A stretch of DNA of 64,000 nucleotides from Fusibacter paucivorans (GCF_018390735.1 NZ_JAHBCL010000022.1:1-64000), one strand, 5' to 3'; shown: positions 26,269 through 35,126, counted from the first letter of the stretch. Notes: generated by a model from the sequence alone, not told the origin. Made by a program: numbers and translations.

Positions 26269-26297
26269 AGTATATCACGCACCTTTAAAACTTGCAA
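26269..26297 (-). promoter_or_regulatory. Leftward promoter of the candidate small RNA
   Basis: On the minus strand TTGCAA (26297-26292) and TATACT (26274-26269) are spaced exactly 17 bp. The operator at 26242-26262 begins at the predicted start site. Confidence 0.55.
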
Positions 26298-26379
26298 GCA
26301 TATTCATATGAAACTGTATGAGAATGTGATAGAATAAAAGCAACGATAAAGATAACGTGTACGTTAGGAGATTGAAACG

Positions 26380-26772
26380 ATGGATCAAAAACATGTGGCG
26401 TTAAATTTCAGCCAAACATTTTCAGGGACGTTAACAGCACCTAATACAACGGCGGCAATTGGAGCAGTCGAGGGAACACTCGCACCTTACGATATGTTGC
26501 TCGGTGCACTAGGTGCATGCCTTTATGCGACTTTTTTAGAGATCGTCAATAAAAAGCGATTGACATTTGAAGAAGCGGTTATTCGTATTGATGGCGTTAA
26601 ACGTTCAACGGTGCCAACAACGCTTGAAACGGTTAATGTTGCAATGACGATAAAAGGTGCAAGCAAGGAAAAGGGATTTAATCAGGCTTTGCAGCTTGCA
26701 ACGGAATACTGCAGTGTCTATCAAACGATTTCTAAAGTGGCCGAAATGTCTTATACGCTGGATTTTCAGTAG
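26380..26772 (+). CDS. OsmC/Ohr-family peroxiredoxin-like protein
   Basis: 130 residues with the OsmC fold pattern and its two redox cysteines, C47 in LGALGACLYATF and C111 in LATEYCSVYQTI. OsmC-like proteins reduce organic peroxides or handle persulfides in the cytoplasm. TAGGAG precedes the ATG by eight bases. The nearby CsoR/CstR-like operator links it to sulfane-sulfur stress together with the rhodanese at 7832. The glucosaminidase gene follows after 24 bases and may be cotranscribed, though functionally unrelated. Confidence 0.88.
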   Translation: MDQKHVALNFSQTFSGTLTAPNTTAAIGAVEGTLAPYDMLLGALGACLYATFLEIVNKKRLTFEEAVIRIDGVKRSTVPTTLETVNVAMTIKGASKEKGFNQALQLATEYCSVYQTISKVAEMSYTLDFQ

Positions 26773-26796
26773 GTTTTACCGAAAAGGTGTGATGAA

Positions 26797-27411
26797 ATGG
26801 GTTTTAAAATTAATTTTAATACGTCTGCCAAAGCGCCTACGCCTAGTCAGTCTTATTATGATACAAAGGCGCGTTTTCAGTCAATTCTTCAGGACAAGTT
26901 AAATGTCAGTAAACCGTCGGCATCTGCATCAACTGCAGCAGCAAACAGTGACAATGATGTATCTGCTTCGGGGACTGTGGATTTCAATGATCTTACCAAA
27001 AGGAGCGGTGCGTCGGCAACGATGATTGATCAAGCACTTGAGGGCACCAATATGGCTGGATTGGGTCAGGCTTTTGTGGATGCGGAAGATAAATATGGCG
27101 TTAATGCGTTGTTTTTAGTAGGATTGGCGGCACATGAATCAGCTTATGGCAGCAGTCGTATTGCGCAGTCAAAACAAAATCTCTTTGGCTTTCAGGCATA
27201 TGATGCGTCGCCGTTCAACAGTGCTAAGACGTTTGGTACGTTTGAAGATGGGATCGATTCTGTCGCGGAATATTTAAAAACATCTTATTTGACACCAGGT
27301 GGGAAATATTACAACGGCGCGTCAATTGATGCTGTCAATAAACGGTATGCAACGGATCAAAACTGGGCGAATGCCATTAAGAAGCACGTTCAAAATATGA
27401 CAGGGGCATGA
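26797..27411 (+). CDS. Glucosaminidase-domain protein (FlgJ/LytD-like)
   Basis: 204 residues. A low-complexity Ser/Ala-rich linker (about 30-65) precedes a glucosaminidase-type lysozyme fold; GLAAHESAYGSSRIAQSKQNLFGFQAYD contains the catalytic glutamate and the typical NLFG motif. It should cleave peptidoglycan. No signal peptide or wall-binding repeat is present, so export must use another route, as for the flagellar muramidase FlgJ, or the protein acts after lysis. AAAGGTG precedes the ATG. A bidirectional terminator follows. Confidence 0.85.
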   Translation: MGFKINFNTSAKAPTPSQSYYDTKARFQSILQDKLNVSKPSASASTAAANSDNDVSASGTVDFNDLTKRSGASATMIDQALEGTNMAGLGQAFVDAEDKYGVNALFLVGLAAHESAYGSSRIAQSKQNLFGFQAYDASPFNSAKTFGTFEDGIDSVAEYLKTSYLTPGGKYYNGASIDAVNKRYATDQNWANAIKKHVQNMTGA

Positions 27412-27417
27412 TGCGAC

Positions 27418-27448
27418 AAAAACGGTGCTGAATCAGCACCGTTTTATA
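27418..27448. terminator. Bidirectional terminator
   Basis: AAAACGGTGCTG pairs with AGCACCGTTTT around an AATC loop, with A and T runs on both sides. It serves the glucosaminidase gene and the convergent small gene at 27515-27823. Confidence 0.85.
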
Positions 27449-27514
27449 ATTAATAATTTTATTCATAGCTGTTAGTGCGATACCTGACTGATTTGAAATA
27501 ATACAAAAAAGCGG

Positions 27515-27823
27515 CTATTCTGCACTTTCTTTGTCATCTTGCATCTGCGACATGAATTGCATGGCCGTTTCAATGCCTTTAGTGAGTTCTTCCTGAATGC
27601 GAGCTTTGCATGCTTCTGATTGGCCTTCGCGCACGGTGACGCGTGCAGAAACTTTGGACATTTCGAGTTTGATAAAATCATCGCCTAATGTCTTAACGGC
27701 CATATCTTTTAGCATTTTTTTAGAATCTTCTTTGACAAAGTATTCGGAAAGATGATCTTGAATGACGATGACAATTCTGCCGGCATCGTCCAGTTTAATG
27801 GATTTAATAAACATTTCTAACAT
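27515..27823 (-). CDS. Conserved-looking hypothetical protein, 102 aa
   Basis: A cytoplasmic protein of 102 residues with an alternating strand-helix pattern (IVIVIQDHLSEYFV, KLEMSKVSARVTVRE) ending in a charged acidic tail. It has no membrane helix and one cysteine. AAAGGAGG stands about nine bases before the ATG and codon use looks like its neighbours, so it is a real gene. I do not recognise the family. It is alone on its strand, divergent from the DUF4153 gene. Confidence 0.75.
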   Translation of the reverse strand: MLEMFIKSIKLDDAGRIVIVIQDHLSEYFVKEDSKKMLKDMAVKTLGDDFIKLEMSKVSARVTVREGQSEACKARIQEELTKGIETAMQFMSQMQDDKESAE

Positions 27824-27905
27824 TATGAGGCGCCTCCTTTAAGTGTTCACTTTATATTCTAGCACGAAAGGCGCAGGGGTCAAGTCTATGATAAGGAGGG
27901 CATAA

Positions 27906-29684
27906 ATGTCAAAGATCAAACAGTGGTTTCAGTTCTTTAAAGCAAATTTGGCGAAAGGGTTTAAACGCTTTCCCGTAACGATCGGTTTTGCCGTCGCCTT
28001 TGTTGTTATTGCTATTTATTTTAGCCATGCTTCGGAAAAAGCACCATACATAGACAAAGTAATGATGGCGCTGGCCATTGGCGTTCCGCTCTCAGGCGTT
28101 ATGAAAATGCTCGAAGAACAATTTGCTTTTCACAAGTGGCTCGACGTCGCTGTCGCGGTTTCATTTGTGGCGGTTTATGGTTATCTGATACCGTTAAATC
28201 CAGATGATGTCTTTATGCGGCAATACACAGCGCTATCGGCAGCTTTGTACAGTTTATTTTTCATTGTTCCTTATCTAAAGCATTCAGTGTCATTTTCTCA
28301 ATATTTGTTTTACAATATTTCTAAATTTTTTTTGACGGTGCTCTATGCGTTTATTCTCTTCGCAGGGTCGAGTGCTGTTTATTTTACAGTCAATGTCTTG
28401 TTCGAACTGCAGTTGCCCGAAGTGGTTTATATGGATTTAATGATGATCTCATTTGGTATTTTTGGGCCGATGCACTTTTTGGGACATCTACCCAAAAGTG
28501 AACAGCGTGAGCTGCCGTATGCGATGCTTTTTGAACGACTGTTTACATGGATTGTCCTGCCGCTAATAATGATTTATACGGTTATTCTTCATGCCTATTT
28601 TATAAAAATTCTACTGACGCGAACATTTCCGGAAGGAATGATTGGCAACCTTGTCGTCTGGTATGGTCTCATTAGCGTGGTGACACTTTTTTTCCTCAAC
28701 GAGATTCGATCAAAACAGCAGTGGCTGGCAAAAGTGACAAAGTATTATCCGATTGGCATGATCGCGCCGCTTTGCATGCTCTTTGCGGCAGCGTGGATGC
28801 GTATTGATCTCTATGGTTTAACACTTTCCAGATATCTGTTAGTAGTTGCCGGCTTGTTTGAGATCATTGCGGTCGTATTGATCTTTTTTAGACGTGAACG
28901 CGCCAATGTACCGCTTGGCATTATCGCAGTACTAATGATACTGTTGTCATTTTATGGTCCGATTTCCGGTGACAGTCTGGCAAGACGACAGCAAAATGAG
29001 CGGCTTCGGAGTAAAATTGAGATGCTGGGTGCACTTGATACAAATGGCAATGTAAACGTGAATAATCTCGATGTCTTATCACAAAATGAGATTAGTTTAA
29101 CGGCGACCTATCTGGCCGATACCTATGGTGTCGACAGTCTCTATCTGGCTGAAGAAAATGAAACGGCAGAAGCATTTGAAAACAGAACGGGAATTGATTT
29201 AAGAACCTATCGCTACCAAGTCCCAGACAAGGAAACGTATTTTAGCCATTATGATGAATCGCTTATGTCAAAGGTGATGTTGGATGGCGCCGACTATCTT
29301 TTAAAGGTAACATCTTATGATTCTCTAAAAATTGAGCTGGAAGCAATTGATATCAATGTCAATGTTGAGAAAGCGGCATCGTCCGATGTTATTGAAGTTC
29401 GTTTTGAAAGCAGTAATGGCGCGGTATCAGAACGTGTTGACTTAACGGCGTGGGTGAAGTCAATGATCGCGCTGGAATCTTTCGAAGACGAACGGGAGAT
29501 TACTTTAGGTGATGCACAATATGCGATTAAGTGGATTCTTTACAATGTTAATGGCTATCGTACAGCAGAGACAAATGCCGCGCCGGATGAATCAGGCTTG
29601 AAAACAAATGATTTAGCCAGTCATCAACAAGAGATGATCATTGAGTATTTTGAAGGCTACTTACGAATTGATAAAATAGATTAA
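27906..29684 (+). CDS. DUF4153 family multi-spanning membrane protein
   Basis: 592 residues with about eleven hydrophobic helices in the first 360 residues and a soluble C-terminal region of about 230 residues rich in acidic residues. The helix pattern, LMMISFGIFGPMHFLGHLP and the later GPISGDSLARRQQNERL place it in the DUF4153 family, whose function is unknown. ATAAGGAGGG precedes the ATG. It is monocistronic. No catalytic motif is visible. Confidence 0.8.
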   Translation: MSKIKQWFQFFKANLAKGFKRFPVTIGFAVAFVVIAIYFSHASEKAPYIDKVMMALAIGVPLSGVMKMLEEQFAFHKWLDVAVAVSFVAVYGYLIPLNPDDVFMRQYTALSAALYSLFFIVPYLKHSVSFSQYLFYNISKFFLTVLYAFILFAGSSAVYFTVNVLFELQLPEVVYMDLMMISFGIFGPMHFLGHLPKSEQRELPYAMLFERLFTWIVLPLIMIYTVILHAYFIKILLTRTFPEGMIGNLVVWYGLISVVTLFFLNEIRSKQQWLAKVTKYYPIGMIAPLCMLFAAAWMRIDLYGLTLSRYLLVVAGLFEIIAVVLIFFRRERANVPLGIIAVLMILLSFYGPISGDSLARRQQNERLRSKIEMLGALDTNGNVNVNNLDVLSQNEISLTATYLADTYGVDSLYLAEENETAEAFENRTGIDLRTYRYQVPDKETYFSHYDESLMSKVMLDGADYLLKVTSYDSLKIELEAIDINVNVEKAASSDVIEVRFESSNGAVSERVDLTAWVKSMIALESFEDEREITLGDAQYAIKWILYNVNGYRTAETNAAPDESGLKTNDLASHQQEMIIEYFEGYLRIDKID

Positions 29685-29787
29685 CTTAAAGTTCATAGAA
29701 AGTAAACGCTGCCTTAATTCAAATTTTAAATTGGCTTGCTACAATAAGGGCATATGATTGCGAAGTTCCTTGCGAAACAGCGATAAG

Positions 29788-29840
29788 TTTGAGATGCAAC
29801 ATAAGGAATTTTTTGACATTGCAAAGTGACTCAAACTTTG
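29788..29840 (+). other. Inverted repeat before the HAD gene
   Basis: AAGTTTGAG (29788-29796) and CTCAAACTT (29832-29840) are perfect inverted copies with an inner TGCAA/TTGCA pair, forming a large hairpin that ends just before the ribosome binding site of the gene at 29858. It could control translation initiation; no known class is recognised. Confidence 0.4.
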
Positions 29841-29857
29841 TAGAAGGAGGTTAAAAT

Positions 29858-30508
29858 ATGATTAAGGCAGCAATTTTTGATTTTGACGGTACATTGATTA
29901 ATACTAATGATTTGATTTTTGAAGGTCTCCAATACTTGGCAACACGTTATCGCGGCGAAAAATTACCAACATCCGTATTGAAGGGATTGTCCGGGAAATC
30001 ACTATTCGACCAGCTCTCTGCAATTCATCCAGATAAAGTTGCGATCATGGAGGCACAGTTTCAGATCTGGTACAAACATAACCACAATACCAAAGCGAAA
30101 GTATTTCCGGGTGTGCCGATGCTCTTGAACCATTTAAGCAGCATGGGTATCGAGATGGGAATTGTCACAAATAACTCACGTGAGATTCTGACACTCGGAT
30201 TGAATCATCTCGGCATAGGCAATTATTTTACACATCAGATCACACGAAATGATGTCGCAAAAACTAAACCGCATCCAGAAGGATTAATGCGTGTTCTCGA
30301 AGTGATGTCACTTCGGCCGGATGAAGTGATTTTCGTCGGCGATACGGAAAACGATATTCTAGCAGCAGCGCGCGCCGGTGTTATCAGTGCTTTTGTAGGC
30401 TGGTCTGTTTTAGACACGGCTCAGCTTCAAACAGCGCCAAATTATGTTCTGAATGAAGCGGAGGACTTGTTGCACATCGTTAAAATGCACAATGATCTTG
30501 TCGCCTAG
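29858..30508 (+). CDS. HAD-superfamily phosphatase (PpaX/Gph-like)
   Basis: 216 residues. The nucleophile motif DFDGTL carries D8 and D10, motif II is VTNN, motif III lysine lies in KTKPHPEG and motif IV is VGDTENDILAA, all intact. The cap is of the helical C1 type, as in phosphoglycolate phosphatase and pyrophosphatase PpaX. It should hydrolyse a small phosphate ester or pyrophosphate; the substrate cannot be fixed. GAAGGAGG precedes the ATG. It is monocistronic with its own terminator. Confidence 0.9.
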   Translation: MIKAAIFDFDGTLINTNDLIFEGLQYLATRYRGEKLPTSVLKGLSGKSLFDQLSAIHPDKVAIMEAQFQIWYKHNHNTKAKVFPGVPMLLNHLSSMGIEMGIVTNNSREILTLGLNHLGIGNYFTHQITRNDVAKTKPHPEGLMRVLEVMSLRPDEVIFVGDTENDILAAARAGVISAFVGWSVLDTAQLQTAPNYVLNEAEDLLHIVKMHNDLVA

Positions 30509-30527
30509 CAAAATCTATTGGGAAGGC

Positions 30528-30550
30528 CTATCATTTGGATAGTTTTTTTT
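30528..30550 (+). terminator. Terminator after the HAD gene
   Basis: CTATC and GATAG form a short stem (30528-30542) followed by eight T. Confidence 0.7.
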
Positions 30551-30563
30551 GATTCTAAGAGAA

Positions 30564-30696
30564 GGTTCACTGCCTGAAAAAAATAGATGAGAAGGTAGTG
30601 AACCGTTGTGTTTCGGTGATGTAAAATAGATAACTTAACCGCAGGATCTAGTGACAAGCCAAATGACGTTTTAAGTGATGACAACCTGCGTGCGGT
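30564..30696. other. Two hairpins of unknown role in a gene-free stretch
   Basis: GGTTCACTGCCT (30564-30575) pairs with AGGTAGTGAACC (30593-30604), 11 of 12 positions plus one G-T pair. ACCGCAGG (30638-30645) can pair with CCTGCG or GCGGT at 30685-30696. Both lie between the HAD terminator and the ligase promoter, so they belong to neither transcript as predicted. Neither has a T tail. Confidence 0.4.
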
Positions 30697-30769
30697 AAAA
30701 AGGTGTTAAGCGTTTACAAAAAATTCTTTTATTGTTATCAATTCATTAATAAACCTAGGAGCCATAAAC

Positions 30770-30798
30770 TTTACAGGAATCGGGAATAACCGTATAAT
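30770..30798 (+). promoter_or_regulatory. Promoter of the glutamate-cysteine ligase operon
   Basis: TTTACA (30770-30775) and TATAAT (30793-30798), spacing 17 bp. The start codon at 30831 is 33 bases downstream. Confidence 0.7.
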
Positions 30799-30830
30799 AT
30801 TTAGTAAGACGAAAGAATGGAGGCATCCTA

Positions 30831-32120
30831 ATGGACGCAAAACGATATACTGAAGCGGCGTTTATTAATAAAATGACAACTGTTTTTAGACAGCGCGCCG
30901 TATCAGAGCCATCGCTTTTAGGCGTTGAATTCGAACATTTTTTGGTAGATTCGAAGACGCTGAGAAGTTATGCTTATGATGAAACGCATGGGCAAGAGGC
31001 GCTTTTCAAGGCTTTGAGTGCAAATGGATGGGATGTTTTACTGGCTGAAAAAGGGCGTATTCTGGGATTAAAACGCAATGGACACACGCTGACGCTGGAA
31101 CCGGGCGGGCAAATTGAAATTAGCTTGAAAGCTTATGATACACTGGCGGCAATTGAAACGGCTTATCTTGAAGTTGTCAATGAATTGAAGGGAATGCTTC
31201 TGCCCTCTCAGCGACTTGTGTCACTGGGCTATCATCCGGCAACTAAAATTAATGAATTGACACTTTTGCCGAAACAGCGTTATCATTTGATGTATGATTA
31301 TTTTAAAGACCATGGCAGATACTGCCATAACATGATGAAGGGAACGGCATCAACACAAGTATCAATCGACTATAAAGACGAAATGGATTATCATAAAAAG
31401 AACCGCGTTGCACAAATGTTATCGCCAATTATGGCGAGTCTGTTTGATTCAACACCGATTTTCGAAGGCAAACGCTATGATCAGGAAAACTGCCGTGTTT
31501 GTATTTGGCAGCAAACGGATATCAAGCGGTCAAAATTTGTTAAAGGCAGTTTTGATCCAAAATTTGGTTTCGAAGATTATGCAGCATATCTGTTGGCGCT
31601 GCCGCCGATTGTTCTTAAAAGCAACGGCGATTATTATGATACGGGAGACCGTGTCCTGCGAGATTTATTAAATGATTACCCACTTGACGATTCTGATTTT
31701 GACCACCTAATGGGGATGGTATTTCCCGATGTAAGGTTGAAGGGCTTTTTAGAAATCCGTATGGCAGATGCCATGCCATATCCCTATAACCTTAGCGTAC
31801 CGGCATTGATCAAAGCAATTTTCTATGATGAGGCGTTGCTGACAAAATATGACCAAATGGCAAATGGCGTCAATGAAACGTGGGTACAAAAAGCCAATGA
31901 GGCACTCTTGACACAGATAAATCCAGTCGTTGACGGTATAAATTTTAAGGAAGTTAAGGATATGTTGCTGAATGATGCTCTAATGGTTTTGACGCCAGCT
32001 GAAGCGAGGCCGCTGATGATGCTTCGCTCCATAGCGAATGAAAATGGTTCCATAAAGCGTTGGCTGTCGGAAATGTATGAACGGGATAAAGAACGCTTTT
32101 TAGAAGTTATTGCACTTTAA
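30831..32120 (+). CDS. Glutamate-cysteine ligase family protein
   Basis: 429 residues of the glutamate-cysteine ligase superfamily (GCS2/EgtA-like): GVEFEHFLVD near the N-terminus and LEPGGQIEIS are the usual Mg-ATP and glutamate-site motifs, and GTASTQVSIDY follows at the normal distance. It should ligate glutamate to cysteine or a related amine. GAATGGAGG precedes the ATG. It heads an operon with an ATP-grasp ligase and a methyltransferase, which suggests it makes the first bond of a low-molecular-weight thiol or gamma-glutamyl compound. Preference for cysteine is inferred from family only. Confidence 0.88.
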   Translation: MDAKRYTEAAFINKMTTVFRQRAVSEPSLLGVEFEHFLVDSKTLRSYAYDETHGQEALFKALSANGWDVLLAEKGRILGLKRNGHTLTLEPGGQIEISLKAYDTLAAIETAYLEVVNELKGMLLPSQRLVSLGYHPATKINELTLLPKQRYHLMYDYFKDHGRYCHNMMKGTASTQVSIDYKDEMDYHKKNRVAQMLSPIMASLFDSTPIFEGKRYDQENCRVCIWQQTDIKRSKFVKGSFDPKFGFEDYAAYLLALPPIVLKSNGDYYDTGDRVLRDLLNDYPLDDSDFDHLMGMVFPDVRLKGFLEIRMADAMPYPYNLSVPALIKAIFYDEALLTKYDQMANGVNETWVQKANEALLTQINPVVDGINFKEVKDMLLNDALMVLTPAEARPLMMLRSIANENGSIKRWLSEMYERDKERFLEVIAL

Positions 32121-32160
32121 CATTAGATTAGGGTCGGCGTTTGCCGGTTCATGGTCATGG

Positions 32161-32176
32161 GCGCATATTCATGCGC
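32161..32176 (+). other. Intercistronic hairpin
   Basis: GCGCAT-ATTC-ATGCGC lies between the ligase and ATP-grasp genes and is followed by TTGTTT. It may tune expression of the downstream genes. A second small stem, CGGC-GTTT-GCCG, precedes it. Confidence 0.4.
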
Positions 32177-32230
32177 TTGTTTATAGAGATAAAACATTGA
32201 AAAATGGATACGGATGATGAGGAGCTTATT

Positions 32231-33562
32231 TTGAAAATCGAACAGAGGTTAATAGATGAGGTACGTACGCATTTGATGAATTATCGTGAAGATGCGAACG
32301 CCGTACAGGATGCGGTAAAGCATTCCAAAGCAATTTATAAAGGAGAACCTGTTCCCTATTTGTATTTGCCGAGAATTTTTGATGCAGAGGATGTAGAGAC
32401 GTTTCAGGAAGCTACAGAAACAATGGCGGCGCTCTGTGCGCATGTCATCAAGCTGTACCAACAGGAACAAAGCATTCGAGACTTTTACCATTTTGATGAA
32501 AAGCTGGATGCCTTGATTAGATTGCCGCATTATTATGAGACGCAGGTGCCAATGGGGCGTTTTGATATTTTCTACTATGGTAATGGCGCATACCAGTTCT
32601 GTGAACTCAATGCAGATGGTGCTTCTGCCATGAATGAAGAATATGAGCTCAGTAAGATATTGGCGCATACACGTGCGATGCGTGATTTTTCATTTGACGT
32701 GCAGCCGACAGCATGTGAGCTGTTTGACAGCTGGGTTTCAGAAGTCGCGGAGATCTACGCGGACTATTCTATACAAACAAATCGCAAACAAGACCGCAAT
32801 AAGCCAGTGAATGTTGCTATTGTAGATTTGCTGGATAAGGGAAGTCCAATTGAATTTGAAATGTTTAAGGAGGCGTTTGAACGCGCTGGCTATGCTTGTA
32901 AAATAGTTGATGCTCGATCACTCGCCTTTAAAGATGATCAGTTATGGGCGGAGGAAATGGCAATCGATGTTATTTATCGCCGCCTTGTAACGAAGGATTT
33001 GATGGACGCCTATGATGAACTCGAAGATTTTGTAAAAGGTGTAAAGGCCAACGCTGCATGTCTCATTGGCCCGATTAAAACACAGATTATTCACACGAAG
33101 CGTTTTTTTGAATTGCTCTATGCACCTGTTTTGCAGCCTTTTCTATCAGAGGAAGAACAAGCATTTATTAAAGCGCACGTCCCGTATACGGCGCCCTTAA
33201 CACGCAGTCAAGTGTTTATCGATTCGAAAGACGATTACATTATAAAGCCAGTGGACTATTATGCTTCGAAAGGTGTTTGTGCCGGTAGGGATTATACGCC
33301 ATCGGAATGGGCAATGCTCCTTGAAGATAAATATGATAACGGCTATGTTGTTCAGCGTTATTGCCCGTATGCACTTGTCGATAATGCCGTGCTAGTGGAT
33401 GGCACGCTTCAAATGGAGACATTCAGGCATATTACGGGACTTTTCGTATACAATGGCAAGCTGAAAGGCATGTATTCACGCGCTGGACGCAATGCTATTA
33501 TTTCAGGACTGCACGATGGTTTTACGCTGTCATCGCTAGTTGCAAAACCACTGCCGCTTTAG
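32231..33562 (+). CDS. Glutathionylspermidine-synthase-like ATP-grasp ligase
   Basis: 443 residues resembling the C-terminal synthetase part of glutathionylspermidine synthase and its circularly permuted ATP-grasp relatives. Visible are GRFDIFYYGNGAYQFCELNADGASAMNEE near 115-145, LIGPIKTQIIHTKRFF, and the nucleotide-binding KPVDYYASKGVCAG followed by VVQRYCPY. It should join a carboxylate to an amine using ATP, probably extending the product of the upstream ligase. TTG 32231 is preferred since GATGAGGAG ends six bases before it; ATG 32204 has no such site. It lacks the CHAP amidase half. Product unknown. Confidence 0.8.
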   Translation: MKIEQRLIDEVRTHLMNYREDANAVQDAVKHSKAIYKGEPVPYLYLPRIFDAEDVETFQEATETMAALCAHVIKLYQQEQSIRDFYHFDEKLDALIRLPHYYETQVPMGRFDIFYYGNGAYQFCELNADGASAMNEEYELSKILAHTRAMRDFSFDVQPTACELFDSWVSEVAEIYADYSIQTNRKQDRNKPVNVAIVDLLDKGSPIEFEMFKEAFERAGYACKIVDARSLAFKDDQLWAEEMAIDVIYRRLVTKDLMDAYDELEDFVKGVKANAACLIGPIKTQIIHTKRFFELLYAPVLQPFLSEEEQAFIKAHVPYTAPLTRSQVFIDSKDDYIIKPVDYYASKGVCAGRDYTPSEWAMLLEDKYDNGYVVQRYCPYALVDNAVLVDGTLQMETFRHITGLFVYNGKLKGMYSRAGRNAIISGLHDGFTLSSLVAKPLPL

Positions 33563-33576
33563 GAGGATATGAAAAG

Positions 33577-34584
33577 ATGGATTACGGCATCCTCAGACTG
33601 CCACATCAAAACAGCCGCTATGACGAAGCTACAGAAAAGTTAATGGCACATGAACTTGCCATTGTGATGAACGGCATAGGTCAGGCTTATATTGCCAAAG
33701 GCTACCAGTCTTTTGGCAGCATTGAACTCTTTGTTTTTAACGTTTCAGAAGCACTGTCAGAACGCGTCTTTTCAGCGCTGGAACGGTTATCTTCACGTTT
33801 GGCACTATTTGAAATTTCAGGTGATTGGCTAAAACCTGTTGAATCGTATTGGTCACCTTACATGAGATCTGATTTTGCCAGTATTCTTAAATACAGCGGC
33901 AAAACCAATGAGGCTTTTACCGGAATGATGATTAATATAGGCATCTTTAGCAGTGATTTTGCAGGAGACTTTAATATGCCGCTGACGGTTTTTGATCCGA
34001 TGAGCGGACGCGGCACAACGCTCTATAAAGCATTGATGGTAGGGTATCATGCAACCGGCGTAGAACTCAACAAACAAGATGCCGTTGAAATGAATCAGTA
34101 TGTAAAGCGGTACTTGAAGTATCACCATTATAAACATGAAACGCTGCACCAGACCATTGTCAAAGACGGTAAACAATATGGGACGAAGTATACCATCACG
34201 ACGGCGGATACCAAAGAACACTATAAAGCCGGTGAACAGCGTTCCTTGCAGTTTGCCAGCGGTGATACCGTTATGTCCAATCTGTACCATAAAAAACGAC
34301 ATGCACATGTGCTGGTAACTGACTTGCCATATGGTGTTCAGCATTCGGGGAAGGTTGTTATGACACTGCTTCAGAAGGCACTGCCGGTTTGGCATGCGAT
34401 GCTGAAGACAGGCGGTGTTGCGGTCGTCGCTTATAACACCTATCATCTGGATCGAGCAGTACTCGTGGATGCGTTTAAGGCTGCTGGATACAACGTGATG
34501 ACAGAGGCGCCTTACGATGATTTTGAACATTGGGTTGAACAAGCGGTCAACCGGGATATAATTGTGGCAAAATGTGAACGATAG
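33577..34584 (+). CDS. DLPYG-type SAM-dependent methyltransferase
   Basis: 335 residues. The SAM-binding motif DPMSGRGTT begins at D140 and the catalytic DLPYG at D249, the arrangement of N2-guanine/N6-adenine methylases of the THUMP/Trm11/UPF0020 group. The first ~130 residues carry no THUMP domain I can see, though they may be a reduced substrate-binding region. AGGAGG precedes the ATG and only 14 bases separate it from the ATP-grasp gene, so it belongs to the operon. A tRNA, rRNA or small-molecule amine could be the acceptor. Confidence 0.8.
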   Translation: MDYGILRLPHQNSRYDEATEKLMAHELAIVMNGIGQAYIAKGYQSFGSIELFVFNVSEALSERVFSALERLSSRLALFEISGDWLKPVESYWSPYMRSDFASILKYSGKTNEAFTGMMINIGIFSSDFAGDFNMPLTVFDPMSGRGTTLYKALMVGYHATGVELNKQDAVEMNQYVKRYLKYHHYKHETLHQTIVKDGKQYGTKYTITTADTKEHYKAGEQRSLQFASGDTVMSNLYHKKRHAHVLVTDLPYGVQHSGKVVMTLLQKALPVWHAMLKTGGVAVVAYNTYHLDRAVLVDAFKAAGYNVMTEAPYDDFEHWVEQAVNRDIIVAKCER

Positions 34585-34595
34585 AATGCGCGTAT

Positions 34596-34637
34596 AAAAG
34601 CGACTGAAATATTCTTTTAGAATAATCAGTCGCTTTC
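34596..34637. terminator. Bidirectional terminator overlapping an Rrf2-gene stop
   Basis: AAAAGCGACTGA pairs with TCAGTCGCTTT. The right arm contains the stop codon of the convergent Rrf2 gene. It closes the methyltransferase operon as well. Confidence 0.75.
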
Positions 34638-35078
34638 TGTATTTTGTATTGAATCACGGTTTAGAAGATCGCTTTTATTTTCAATAATATCCTGTAAAGT
34701 GAATTCCTGAAGAATGGCCTGAAACTCATTTTCAGCTTTGGAAATGACAAGTGATATAAAGAGTTCCGTTCCCGTAGAAGGAACCGAATCATAGCTGGTG
34801 GACTGTGTTTCAAATGCTTGATATACACTTAAAACGGTTATTTTTGCAGGAGATTTAGTGATGCTGTAGCCACCGTAACGTCCGCCAAAGGAACGAACCA
34901 GTTTGGCCTTCATCAATTTGGCTAATATTTTCCGAACCGCAGTTGGATCTTCACCAAGTAAGCCGGCAATATAGTTGCTTTTCAAAATTGTATCTGACTC
35001 AGCCATTAATGCCATTGCTCTCAATGCCACATGAAACCATTTTGGACCTAAATCACCGGATTGAGTGACGATTTGCAT
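34626..35078 (-). CDS. Rrf2-family transcriptional regulator
   Basis: 150 residues with the Rrf2 winged helix: LKSNYIAGLLGEDPTAVRKILAKLMKAKLVRSFGGRYGGYSI has the typical recognition helix and GGxGGY wing. It contains no cysteine, so it cannot hold an Fe-S cluster as IscR and NsrR do, and may answer to a small molecule. AAGGAG precedes the ATG. A strong promoter lies at 35127-35155. It is divergent from the esterase gene, a plausible target. Confidence 0.88.
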   Translation of the reverse strand: MQIVTQSGDLGPKWFHVALRAMALMAESDTILKSNYIAGLLGEDPTAVRKILAKLMKAKLVRSFGGRYGGYSITKSPAKITVLSVYQAFETQSTSYDSVPSTGTELFISLVISKAENEFQAILQEFTLQDIIENKSDLLNRDSIQNTESD

Positions 35079-35126
35079 ATAAATGCTCCTTTTTGTCGGG
35101 ATAATACCAAGTAAATGTGCAGGACT

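Noticed and set aside
33853-34542. 229-codon minus frame opposite the methyltransferase gene
   Set aside because: Shadow of a gene with intact SAM and catalytic motifs.
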